From Tenrec ecaudatus (taxonomy: Eukaryota; Chordata; Mammalia; Afrosoricida; Tenrecidae): a stretch of DNA of 64,000 nucleotides. Location: assembly GCF_050624435.1 (NCBI RefSeq), contig NC_134534.1, positions 68,843,501 to 68,907,500 on the forward strand, in the 5' to 3' direction. This document shows positions 31,597 through 41,712 of this stretch, in pieces; position 1 is the stretch's first letter, and each line of letters starts with the position of its first letter. The position numbers and the translations under genes were made by a program. Under the pieces are notes generated by a model. The model saw nothing but the letters and a program-made list of their open reading frames with translations. It was not told where the DNA came from and ran no database searches.

Positions 31597-32035
31597 CACC
31601 GGTTCTTAACCTGTGGGTCACGACCCCTTTGGGAATCAAGTGACCCTTTCACAGGGGTTGCCTAAGACCTTTGGAAAACACATATTTCCAATGGTCTTAG
31701 GAACCAAGACACCGCTCCTCTATCCTTCTCAGATAGGTCCACCCACATGTAGATATGCCCACATATGAGTACATGGTGTGAAGACTATTTATTACCTTTG
31801 TTTCAAGAAAATTTTCATTTATTTGTAATTAGAAATAAATATTTCTATTTCACAATATATAATTATATATTGTTTTGTGGTTAATCCTCCATATCAGATA
31901 TTTACATTATGATTCTTAAAGTAGTAAAATCAGTTATGAAGTTGCAATGAAAATAATTTTATAGTTGGGGGTCACCACAACATGAGGAACTATATTAAAG
32001 GGTTGCCGAGGCATTAAGAAGGTTGAGAACCACTA
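31597..32035. mobile_element. SPIN-type hAT MITE (439 bp)
   Basis: Ends are CACCGGTTCTTAACCTG and GGTTGAGAACCACTA. The flanks ATCTATAG (589-596 of this kilobase) and GTCTGTAG (32036-32043) form an 8-bp duplication with two changes and a TCTA-type core like the other SPIN sites. The interior includes gcctaagacctttggaaaacacatatttcc, gattaaccacaaaac in antisense, and gtcaccacaacatgagg. It is the longest SPIN relative here, still without a transposase. Confidence 0.9.
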
Positions 32036-32142
32036 GTCTGTAGGAACAAGGGGAAGAATAATGGATGGGTTTGGGCCCAAAGAACAAAACACAACACAAT
32101 AAAAACGGCTTCTCAGTTCTATAATTTACTCTTAAATTTATT

Positions 32143-32285
32143 TTTCTTTTAAAAATAATTTTATTGGGGGCTTGTACAACTCTCACCACAATCCATACAT
32201 CCATCATTGTGTCAAACACATTTGTACATTTGTTGCTGTCATCATTCTCAAAATATTTTCTTTCCACTTGAGCCCTTGGTATCAG
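32143..32285 (-). mobile_element. LINE 3' end, antisense, short
   Basis: ttttattgggggcttgtacaactctcacc through gagcccttggtatcagctcctcat; it stops next to the position of the purine-rich tract. Confidence 0.8.
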
Positions 32286-32304
32286 CTCCTCATATTTTTT
32301 GTTT

Positions 32305-32460
32305 TGTTTTTTTAAATTCCTTTTATTGGGGGCTCTTACATCTCTTATCACAATCCATACATTCATCCAATGTGTCAAGCACATTTGCACATATGCTGCC
32401 ATCATCATTTTCAAAGCATTCTTTTTTCACCTGAGCCCCTGATACCAGCTCCTCATTTTC
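32305..32460 (-). mobile_element. LINE 3' end, antisense, short
   Basis: A second copy in the same orientation, 20 bases after the first, ending in cagctcctcattttcctc. The two differ at many sites, so they are independent insertions rather than a recent duplication. Confidence 0.8.
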
Positions 32461-33214
32461 CTCAAGTTTCTTCACTGTGGATCTCTCAACTTTTGATCAT
32501 TGGTTGTAATCTACTCTGTAGTCCATGATGAACATGATGAGCAATGCATTTTATTGGACAACAAGTAAACAAACAAACCAAAAAGCCATGCCCTTCATTT
32601 CCTACTCATAATGCCACTGTACTACTTTAACTTGGCCAAATGAGCAGATGGGACGCGATTGCATTTTAGGGTAAGAAAATGCAGTGCTGGAATCTTTTGT
32701 TTTAGCTCAATCTTTAGAAACTCAGTAATGATCAGTATTGGAAGAAAGCCATAAGGTGCTTTTAGATTTGTCCACTTCTCATGATGCAGCTTGGACCCTG
32801 GGGTGCTTTTTAAAAAATTCTTCATGTACTTATTGCTTGGCCGTGCACATTGGAGTTTTCTGAAGCTCTTTATCTGTACAATGGAACATTTATTTTGTGC
32901 TCTGTTTTTAACTTCTGAAAGTTCTATTTACATGCTTAAATCATATCCAATAAGAATATGTTATTTATTGATTTATAAAAATGGCATCTTTTATTCTGTT
33001 CTTCAGAAGAAAATGGCATGTTGTGTCTGATCACTCTCTTCTGATCTGTCTTTCACTGATACTGGTGTCAAACAACTTATGGAAAAGTGAATTAAAAGTT
33101 AAAAATATATAAGAGAGTGGGGTGCAGGGAGGGAGGGGAAAATGAGGCTCTTTGGTAAAGCTTACTTCATTTTTCTGCTAAAATTTTGGCTGACTTTCTG
33201 AAAATATTTCTTTT
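32461..33214. other. Unassigned intergenic DNA
   Basis: No gene. Short frames on both strands lack any domain; a purine-rich stretch lies at 33115-33150. Confidence 0.5.
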
Positions 33215-33672
33215 TTAAAAAAGTCATTTTATTAGGGGCTCATACAGCTCCTATCACAATCCACACATACATCAATTGTGTAAAGCACATTTGTGTAGTC
33301 ATTGCCCTCATCATTCTCAAAACATTTGCTCTCCAATTAAACCCCTGGCATCAGCTCCTCATTTTTCCCCTCCCTCACGAACCCTTGATAATTTATAAAT
33401 TATTATTTTGTCATATCTTGCACTGTCTGACATCTCCCTTCACCTATTCTTTATATTGTCCATCCCCCAGGGAGGAGGTTATATGTAGATCCTTGTAATC
33501 GCTTCCCCTTTTCCAACCCACCCTCCCAGTATGGCCACTCATACCACTTGTCCTGAAGGGATCATCCACCCTGGATTCCCTGTGTTTCCAGTTTCTATCT
33601 GTACCAGTGTACATCCTCTGGTCTAGCCAGATTTATAAGGTAGAATTGGGATCATGACAGTGGGGGTGGGGG
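33215..33672 (-). mobile_element. LINE 3' UTR, antisense
   Basis: Starts ttattaggggctcatacagc and runs to gggatcatgacagtgggggtgg, about 450 bases of the UTR. It includes ccctgataatttataaattattattttgtcat-type sequence. Confidence 0.85.
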
Positions 33673-34372
33673 GACTGAAAATATTTCTATAACAATCAGA
33701 TATTATCATTCTCTGTCCCCCACAAAAAGTCAGCAAGCAAAATGCCTTGCGCATCCAAATTAACTCTTACCATGACCTTTGTTCTTGCTTTGTTTACCCT
33801 GATCGCTTCCTCCTCTCCATAGACATTGATTTCATTATGCTGTATCTTCAGAACCATCATGGTAAAGTCATGTATCATCTCCTGTGACAGTTCTTCCAAG
33901 AAATTCTTCAGGATTTTGATCCCACTCTCTAAAGATTTTAATGGAAAGCTCTGCTTGTCTGTAGCTAGTCTGGATGCAGCAGTTTTGGCCTCCATCCAGC
34001 AGAAAGTCTGCTCCACTTTAGTTTTTCAGTCAGAATTGTGTAAGCTTAACCAATTAAGATGTCTATGTTGTTGGCTATTGTTTCTGTTGTTAATCATAGA
34101 TCCTTTTCAAATAGGACACAATGAGATTGATTTTTTTTCTTGCAAATTGATGTGGATGGTCAGCCACGATGGGCTTCATCTTTAACATTGTCTTATCCCT
34201 TCTTAAAATGAGTTAGTTATTCACTTATAAACTGCTACATTCTTTGAGGCATTAACTGTCTATCTATATATCTGGTAAGGCATCAATGATTTCAGCTTTC
34301 TTAGACCCAAAGTTTCACTATAAATTTGGTGTTTGTTTTTGCATCAATTTCAGTAGAATTCACGTTGCTCTG
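33673..34372. other. Unassigned DNA with a 106-codon frame
   Basis: The minus-strand frame 33696-34016 encodes an acidic/basic mixed peptide. Its segment KARTKVMVRVNLDAQGILLADFL is weakly reminiscent of the mariner transposase core (KVM...DAQGI). No catalytic triad can be placed, so this is left unassigned. Confidence 0.3.
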
Positions 34373-34578
34373 GAGGAGCCCTTTGTGGCATAGTGGTTTG
34401 ACACTGGGCTGTGATCCAAAAGTCAACAGTTCAAAACCACTAGCTGCTCCGAGGAAGAATGATGGGGCTTTCTATTGATCAGTGGTTAGTTTAGAAAACT
34501 CGCAATGGTAGTTCTACTTTGTCCTGTTGGGTTGCTATGAGTCAACATCCCTCTGATAACGTGAGTTTGGTGTTTTGG
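34373..34578 (+). mobile_element. AfroSINE, sense
   Basis: Head gaggagccctttgtggcatagtgg, box aaaagtcaacagttcaaaacc, tail gggttgctatgagtcaaca ... gtgagtttgg. Near full length. Confidence 0.85.
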
Positions 34579-34762
34579 TCCTGTTGCTCTGGTAAGGGTT
34601 TTTTTTTTTCTTGTCAAACTGATGTTTTATTCTTCTTAATGTCTCAAACTATATCCAGTTCAAACATGTTATAACACATTAGGATGAGCCTATTTGGGCT
34701 TAAGAAATTTCAAAATCCACACATTGTTTTTCATAGTACATATTTTCCCCACAATTAATGTT

Positions 34763-34850
34763 GTTATGAGTTGCCACGAAGTCAATTCTAACCCATGTGT
34801 ACAGAGTAAAAGGTCCCCATTGGGTTTTCAAGACTTTGAGGGAACTTACC
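34763..34850 (-). mobile_element. AfroSINE tail fragment, antisense
   Basis: gagttgccacgaagtcaattctaaccc then ccattgggttttcaagacttt; the head half is absent. Confidence 0.7.
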
Positions 34851-35019
34851 AGGCCTGTGTTCTTCAGAGTTTCTAGGTCGGTTTGAGAAGATAACGTTTT
34901 GGCTAATTGTCAAGCACTTAACTTTTGCATCTCCCAGAGTTCTTATATAATATATGTGTATGTAAAAGCACATTCATGTAAACATTAACACATATGCTTT
35001 TAAATGTTCAATTGCATAA

Positions 35020-35205
35020 TGGATTATGGATTGGGCTGCTCACCAAAAGGTCAGCAGTTCAAATCCCCAGCCATTCTGTGAGGAGTAAGATGAGATTCTT
35101 TGCTCTCATGAAGATTTAGAGATATGGCCAGCCAAAGGGGCAATACTACTCTAGGCTATAGCGTCACAAAGGGTGAGAACTGATGTGATGGCAGTGAGTT
35201 TGAGT
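35020..35205 (+). mobile_element. AfroSINE, sense
   Basis: gattgggctgctcaccaaaaggtcagcagttcaaatcc, the body gagattctttgctctcatgaag and the tail tgatgtgatggcagtgagttt; the first bases of the head are lost. Confidence 0.8.
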
Positions 35206-35379
35206 TTTTTCAGTCTTTTTTAGTTATACCTTTTAAATGTTCATCTCATATTTGTGGATAAGGAAGGATGGAGATTTCTCAGGATGAATAATTCACAAGA
35301 ATGCTCATCTTTTGTGACAAAGTTGGATAACAAAATGCAGATGGGCATACTAATTTATTTCACACTGACTTAGTACCCC

Positions 35380-35545
35380 AAACTACCCAAACCCCCTGCC
35401 ACTGGGTTGATTCTTACTGTCGAAACTCCTAGGGTGTCTGAGACTGTAAATCTTTATGAGAGGACCCAACCTCTTATTTTCCCCTCAGAACTGCTGGTAG
35501 GTTTGAAGCCCTGACCTTGTGGTGAGCGGTCTCAGCATCCTTGAT
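35380..35545 (-). mobile_element. AfroSINE, antisense
   Basis: Tail ctgccactgggttgattcttac, body gagactgtaaatctttatgagagg, then accttgtggtgagcgg; head truncated. Confidence 0.75.
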
Positions 35546-36834
35546 TACATGGACTGTAAATTAGATTCTGTTCAACTGTTCAAGACACTGCCAATTCAAC
35601 GCTGATAATCTATTGTAGAAAGTTTAAAAAAAAGGTTTGCTTTCCTCCCCAAATGAATCCATTAACACTAAATAAATGATTTCTTGAATTTCACCATTAT
35701 TATACCCTTCACTTAAGGTAGAAAAAAATTTTAAAAGTACCAACAGGTTCCTTAGTGAGATGTCTCCTTCCAAAGAGAGCTGCTTTCCCCGCTGGGATCG
35801 AGGCTTATTAACCTTGGTCTAATTGTGGTCTTGAGCTGTCACTCATTTATTATTTATCTTCATACCCTCTAACCTGGTTCTCTATCCATTTAAAACAAAC
35901 TAGACAGCCCTAAGGGCTCTCAAGCCACCTAAAATATAGGCATCCTTCCACTTAGCTGTTCGCCCTGGATATTCCTGATAAATTGAGGGCTGCTCTGTGC
36001 AAAGAACTTTTTTTTTTCAAAACAAAACCCTTGAGATAAATTTTTTGCATCCTTTAAGAAGTCCAAGATTAAAAAGTGATTGGAAGGAAATTTCACGGGT
36101 CAGTTGGAGGATTTCCAGGGCTCACTTTCGTTGCCTGTGTATCCTGGTGGGGCCTTAATCACCAGCACGGTTTCTAGTGTCAACATAGGCCTCTAACGTG
36201 CCCACACCCCTAAATTATGGATACCTGATTTTAAGACTATCCTTGCTCAAATAAGTGGCCAATTATACAGTATTTTTCTTATCTCCTTCTTGCCTGGAAG
36301 TCATTTCAGTTTGTAACCCAAATCTATTTTCTCTTTATCGCCACACTCTGTGACACTGGTCACGTCCTAAGTCCCTCTTATCTTTCCTGACAATGTGCTC
36401 TGCACTCCCCTCCCTCCCTGCCCTCAGGATTCCTCCCTTGCCCTCCAGATAGCTGCGGAGATGGCTCTCTTTCTCACTTTTCCACTGCAACCTCACTTGT
36501 ATTCTACTCTAGCAGAAGAAGATAACCAGAGATAGAAAGTAGCTCTTGAGATAACCTGAGCCAGGGCTTCTTACAACTTGCCTGAGGAGAAGAGGCACCT
36601 GGGTGGGTATTGGTTGGAATACAAATCCAAGAGCAAGCCCCCAGAGGAATTTCTCAGGGGGTGTGTTTGGGTGGATGGGTGGGAGATTCTGGGAAACTTG
36701 ATTTTTAATCAAGGTCCCAGGTTACTTTTATCTCCTGGATAGTTTGGGAAACAGAAATCTAGTTCCTTGGTTCTCAGACTTTGGCATGCCTCTGCAGGCC
36801 CATGGTTTCTGATTCAGTGGGTGGGCGCTGTTAG
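35546..36834. other. Low-repeat intergenic DNA
   Basis: No gene. Repeat-free sequence at about 35770-36000 (gaggcttattaaccttggtctaattgtgg and following) could be conserved noncoding DNA. The remainder is unassigned. Confidence 0.35.
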
Positions 36835-37000
36835 GTAAGCCGTGGGCTGTTTACCTGCAAAGGTGGGGCTGCCAACCCACCAGTGCCTTTGCTGGCCAAG
36901 GCCGAGCCTCTGCTCCTGTAAAGATTGACAGCCTAGAGAACCCCAGGCTGTGGCAGTGGATGGCTTGGCATGGACTTAATGGCAGTAGGATTTTTAAGGG
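36835..37000 (+). mobile_element. AfroSINE, diverged, sense
   Basis: gctcctgtaaagattgacagcctagagaacc and cttggcatggacttaatggcagtag are the clearest parts. The head is eroded. Confidence 0.65.
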
Positions 37001-37164
37001 GAGTGGGGTCTGTGAATCTGCATTTCTAACCAGTTCCCAGATGATGCTTAATGGGTCTAGGAAGCCCGTAATGAGAACCACTGCTTTATTTGAAACTGAG
37101 TCAGAGCACTGATGGAAGGGATTTGACTGATAAAAACAAGTAACATCTACTGACAAACCTTCTG

Positions 37165-37345
37165 GAGCCCAGATGCATAGCTTTGGGCTGTTAACACCAA
37201 GGTTCAAAACCACCAGCCCTTCTGTGGGAGAAAGAGGAAGCTTTCTACTCGTGTAAAGATTTAAGGTCTCAACAACCCACAGGAGCAGTTCTGCTCTGTC
37301 CTATAGGGTAGGAATTGACGGAATGACAGCGAGTTTGGTTTGCCA
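37165..37345 (+). mobile_element. AfroSINE, sense (inverted pair, left)
   Basis: Head tggagcccagatgcatagc, body ctttctactcgtgtaaagat, tail gtaggaattgacggaatgacagcgagtttggttt. Confidence 0.88.
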
Positions 37346-37349
37346 GACC

Positions 37350-37548
37350 TCTTGAACAAGTCCATCCCCACTGTCATCTAGTTAAGTCAATGCTGACTCA
37401 TAGGCACCCCCTGTCGCTCCCTGAGACTGTAACTGTTTATGGGAGTAGAGAGCCCAGTCTTTCTCCCTTGAAGCTGCTGGTGGGTTTGAACTGCCAACCA
37501 TTTAGTTTATGGCCCAATGCATAACCCTGTACCACCAGGGCTCCTGAA
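37350..37548 (-). mobile_element. AfroSINE, antisense (inverted pair, right)
   Basis: Tail tcatctagttaagtcaatgctgac, body gagactgtaactgtttatgggagtag, head ccctgtaccaccagggctcctga. It lies tail to tail with the copy on its left, separated by a few bases. Confidence 0.9.
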
Positions 37549-37619
37549 TAAGTCCATATAAGTCTCTAATTCAATAAATGTTTTTCAAGTTCTAGAAAAT
37601 AGCCATTTTTTTATTCCTT

Positions 37620-37760
37620 TAAAAATATATGGTAAATATATATGTAAGAAAACATTTGCTGTTTCAATATATTTAGCATATATAATTCAATGACATTAAT
37701 TATATGCATCGTTACTCTCTTTCATTGCCACTGTTCATTATCAAAAAATCATTTTATCCC
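37620..37760 (-). mobile_element. Old L1 3' UTR fragment, antisense
   Basis: aaaaatatatggtaaat, cagcatataattcaatgacattaatt-like sequence and the following tgcatcgttact recall the antisense L1 3' UTR. Heavily diverged. Confidence 0.4.
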
Positions 37761-37929
37761 TTAACAGAAGCTCAGTATTTCTGAACAAAGAGCCCCTCTC
37801 TTTCTTCCCATTTCTTTATTTTGAAAGTTTTGTTTAATTTCATTTTTGCTTCCTCTTCTTTTTTTTTTCATTACAAATTAACAAAATGAATTAGGCAATT
37901 GAATCTCCCAACTTGGGTGACACAATTTC

Positions 37930-38120
37930 TTTTTAAAATTATTTTATTGGGGCTCGTAAAACTCTTATCACAATCCATATATCCATCCATGTGTCAAGCA
38001 CATTTGTACATTTGTTGCCATCATCATTCTCAAAACATTTTCTTTCGATTTGAGCCCTTGGTTTCAGCTCCTCATTTTTGCCCCTCTCTTCCTACCTTCC
38101 CTCCCGTCCCCCCTCCCCCG
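37930..38120 (-). mobile_element. LINE 3' end, antisense, short
   Basis: ttttattggggctcgtaaaactctt through cagctcctcatttttgcccctc and into a pyrimidine tract (complement of the purine-rich tract). Confidence 0.85.
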
Positions 38121-38464
38121 GTGACATGATCTCTACAGGAAAATATATTCCAAGGAATTTTGAACCGACTTTGGAAAGAGAACTTGCCCTGGTGGCAGTT
38201 TCATGAACAGGCTGTGGAAACGATGACTGGAAGCAGAATGCATCAGCCGGCATCTTGCTGATCAATGAGGCATTGATGTGCTCACTCCTGTACGCAGGGC
38301 TTTGGGGAATAACTAAAAGAGGATCCAATACTTTGATGCTGCACTACTTTGCAGACATTATGAGAGTTAATAAAACTCATTACCTCTTAGCTTCCTTCTG
38401 GCAATGGACAAAACGCTAATTTACTTAGCATAGTCCTGTGTGTGTGTATGCAATGAAAATTACT
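38121..38464. other. Unassigned intergenic DNA
   Basis: No gene or named repeat. Confidence 0.5.
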
Positions 38465-38685
38465 TTAAAAAAAAGAATCATTTTATTTGGGGTTCTTACA
38501 GCTCTAATCACAATCCATCCATCTATCCATTGTGTCAAGCACATTGTACATATGTTTCCATCATCATTTTCAAAACAATTTCTTTCTACTTGAGCCCTTG
38601 GTATCAGCTCCTCATTTCCCCTCTCCCTTCTCTATCCTCCCTCCATTGTGAACCCTTGATAAATTAAAAATTATTGTTATTTAAA
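38465..38685 (-). mobile_element. LINE 3' end, antisense
   Basis: aatcattttatttggggttcttacagc through gtgaacccttgataaattaaaaattattg. It is slightly longer than the minimal copies. Confidence 0.85.
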
Positions 38686-39589
38686 ATAACTTTCATGGGA
38701 AAGAATGCAACTGGAAAGTTATTTACCACCATTTATTGGCAATTTATTTGTAGAATTCTACCTTTTTTGGTGTATTACTTTTGTACTTTTTATGGTCCAG
38801 CTACCTGGCATATAAGTGCCCTTAAAAAAAATCATGGTAATGCCAGTGGTTGCAGATAAATATTTTTATCTCTTGCCATCAAGATAGGAGACTGGTTGGG
38901 ATGACAACTCTGCTTGGTAGGTGGGGAGAGGAGAGGAAGAATGCCCCCAACTGTGTATTGTTATTTCCTGCAGGACAGTGTGCAAACATAACAACAAGAA
39001 AACAGTTAAAGGAATAGGGCAAATGCCTTTTTGCAGGATCCTATCTTTAAATGGAAAAGTTCAAATTCAAGACAGAGGGGAAAAAAAGCACTACTGGAGC
39101 TCCTTCACCCCAACAGACAGCTCACCCAGAGCTGCACTTTCAGTGCGGTCCACGGGGCTTTAGATCAATATTGTGTAAATAGATTTTCCAAAACAGAATG
39201 TTAATTTAAATTACACTGGAAAGGACTAAGCAAAAGAAAAAGAATTCAGGAATGGAAAAGTTGGGCTTTTGAAAATGGCTTCTACTTTATACCTTCTTTC
39301 AAAAGACTCAATGTCAGACTGAGCTTTTTATCTATGACTCAAAGACTGTGCAGGAAAATAACTCAGAAATCGATTTTTCTGTCCAGAAAAAGTCGGCATG
39401 AACGTAAGGGGTGGAGAATGAGATAAAGATTTCCTAAGGTACCAATAATAACTACACACTTTGCAGAATAGATCCACTGAGTGTCTGGCAACCTGCATAC
39501 ACTCCTTAAATACATATATGCGGTAAATCATACACAGTATGAGTATTATTTTTCCATGGATCTTTACAAATCCCCCCAAACCTCCTAGT
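38686..39589. other. Unassigned intergenic DNA
   Basis: No gene; frames of up to 89 codons on either strand have no domain. Confidence 0.5.
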
Positions 39590-39952
39590 GTTGCCATATG
39601 AAAACCCCACAGATGGAGTAGTTTATAAGAAGACGAGTTTAGTACAGGAGGGTTGTGAAAGCTAGGAATCTGACATCAAACGCTCCGTCATGCTGACCTC
39701 TTCTGAGGTCCCTGAGAGAGCATTTGTAGGTCCATCTCAACAGGCCACAGTCTGTTTCGGTGTATCATCTCTTTCATTATAAGGGCCTCAGTCACATGGG
39801 ATGAGGACCAACACTATTTTAGTAGAAACCCACGTGAGCCTGAGATCATCTCCACAGACCCGATTTCCAAGCAAGAGTACGTTCACCAGTAGGGATTGGA
39901 ACTTCAGCATAATTTTAGGGGATGGGACACAATGCACTCCATAACATTTGGT
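39590..39952 (-). mobile_element. MLT1-like LTR (MaLR/ERVL), antisense
   Basis: The plus strand reads agtagtttataagaagacgag, attataagggcctcagtcacatggg, atctccacagacccgatttccaagcaag and ends in gatgggacacaatgcactccataaca. This is the antisense end of an MLT1 LTR. Noncoding. Confidence 0.75.
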
Positions 39953-40164
39953 AAAGTTCTTTGCATTTAAAAACTAAAGCCAGACATTTCCAGAAACAGA
40001 TGTAAACATCCACTTCCAGAAATCGGTCCTCCCCCAAGATTTTCCCCACCAAGGTTAGCACTTGTAATCTCATTTTAATCAGAAAGCTAAGGGAGATTAT
40101 GAACAAGCGGTGTGCTTGACTATGTTTCCAAGAGAATTCATTGGAGATCATAACTATTGAATTG

Positions 40165-40272
40165 TTTTTTAAAAACAGTTTTATTGGCCTGTAATTCACC
40201 TCTCATACAACCCAATAGATCCGTCATATTAGAAAGAGTTGTACAATCATAACCACTGAATCTTGTGTTTAA

Positions 40273-40273
<1 letters not shown>
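40165..40273 (-). mobile_element. Old L1 3' UTR fragment, antisense
   Basis: aacagttttattggcctgtaattcacctctcatac and gagttgtacaatcataaccactgaatc match the antisense L1 3' UTR start. Confidence 0.65.

Positions 40274-40303
<30 letters not shown>
40274..40303. repeat. (AC)n microsatellite
   Basis: Thirty bases of uninterrupted AC, placed at the edge of the L1 fragment. Confidence 0.95.
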
Positions 40304-40304
<1 letters not shown>

Positions 40305-41594
40305 ACCTCCGGCTTGCTCCCTGTGGACATATAATAAGGTTTACTCAAACTGCCTCAGTTTAAGAAGAAAATTTGACATTAGATTTTGGTATTCAATGGA
40401 ATCTGTCAGCTAATCATTCTTCTAAAGGCTAACTTATTGCACACAAATGCTTCGCTTCTCCTTTGCGGTCCTATTAATCCATTCATTGATGAATGCCTCA
40501 TGAAAAAATAAAAAGGTCAGAGTGGACTTTATGGCTTATAGACGCGCAGCTAGTTAATAAATCCGCAGATTGGCCTTGCAGTTTGCTCCTTTAGGAAAGA
40601 CCTGACCCAAGTGCCAAGACCTAATAAGCTTAATTAGTTATGTGTTAAAATAATTACAATTGCTGTAGGCTGGTTATTGGTGGCATTGAAGTTTTGTTTG
40701 TTTTTGTGGCGATTTTTTAAAACCTTTAGAGGTTTTCAGTTTTACTCCTCATTTTAATTGGGGTGAAGGTTGTTGCTGGGTCCCGTGGCTGACTTCGGTA
40801 CTTGGTGCTAGTGGGGTCTCTATTTAGGTTAAAACGAAGTACTTAGCCCATTTTTAAAACAATACAAGCGAGCCGAGCTCTAATACCTTAACCCATGGAG
40901 CTTTTGTCTCCTGGCCAGTTTAGTCTGTAGGCTCGGCTTTCAATATTGATCTATGCAAATAAGAGATTCTCTTGTTAAGTAAATTTAGGAATGCAAATAA
41001 ATATACAAGAAAAAGAAGCAATTGAAAAAAAAAATCTTTAATTTCCAGGTTAGGTAGGAAGCTTAGGGGCAGTGAGTTTGTCTGTGGTAGAGGAATGCTC
41101 CAGAACAAGAGCACTGTGACCATGTAGCTGGAAGGCGATCCTGGATGTCACTGAGTTGAGCTTCCGAAGAGTGTTGCATGTTTTGCTGTGCATATTTTTA
41201 ACAACAGCCAAAAAGAAAATGAATGATTTTTTAAAATTTTTACCTTTCTTTATGAGCCTCTGATCCAGCACGAGGAAAGAAGCATAAGCCTGAGTGAGGT
41301 CGTCATGAGTCGAGGCGGAAAGGACTTAACTGCGACCTCAATCTGTGGAGTGGTAGGTACTCATGTATTAAGAATGGCAATAGATTGTATGTCAAACAAA
41401 GAATTTTACGTATGTGTGTTTGATTGGGAGCCGGTGAACAGTTAGAGCAAACATAGTTTATCCCTGTTCATATATTCTTATACGCCAATCATTTAAAAAA
41501 AAATCTCCTGGACCAAATTTAAGGGGTGTCTGTAGAGTGCAATCGTGCACACTGTGTCTTCTTGGACCACATACAAGCGCGTCCACACAGAGCC
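40304..41594. other. Low-repeat DNA, candidate conserved noncoding element
   Basis: No gene. At 40330-40720 there is no recognisable repeat. The words taataagcttaattagttatg, aaaataattacaattgc and cctattaatccattcattgatg give an unusual density of TAATTA/ATTA cores. This is the profile of many developmental enhancers. The rest (40740-41590) is unassigned. Confidence 0.35.
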
Positions 41595-41712
41595 ACGGCT
41601 AAGACGATGATGGCGCAGGATGGCGCGGTGTCTTGCCCTCTTGTCCTCCGCGTTCTGTTATGCTGTAGGGTCACTGAGCGTGAGACTTGACTCACTGGCA
41701 CCCAACAGATGA
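41595..41712 (+). mobile_element. RTE LINE 3' end, sense
   Basis: acggctaagacgatgatggcgcagg, gttctgttatgctgtagggtc and gagacttgactcactggcacccaacag follow the RTE terminus. Strongly 5'-truncated. Confidence 0.75.
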
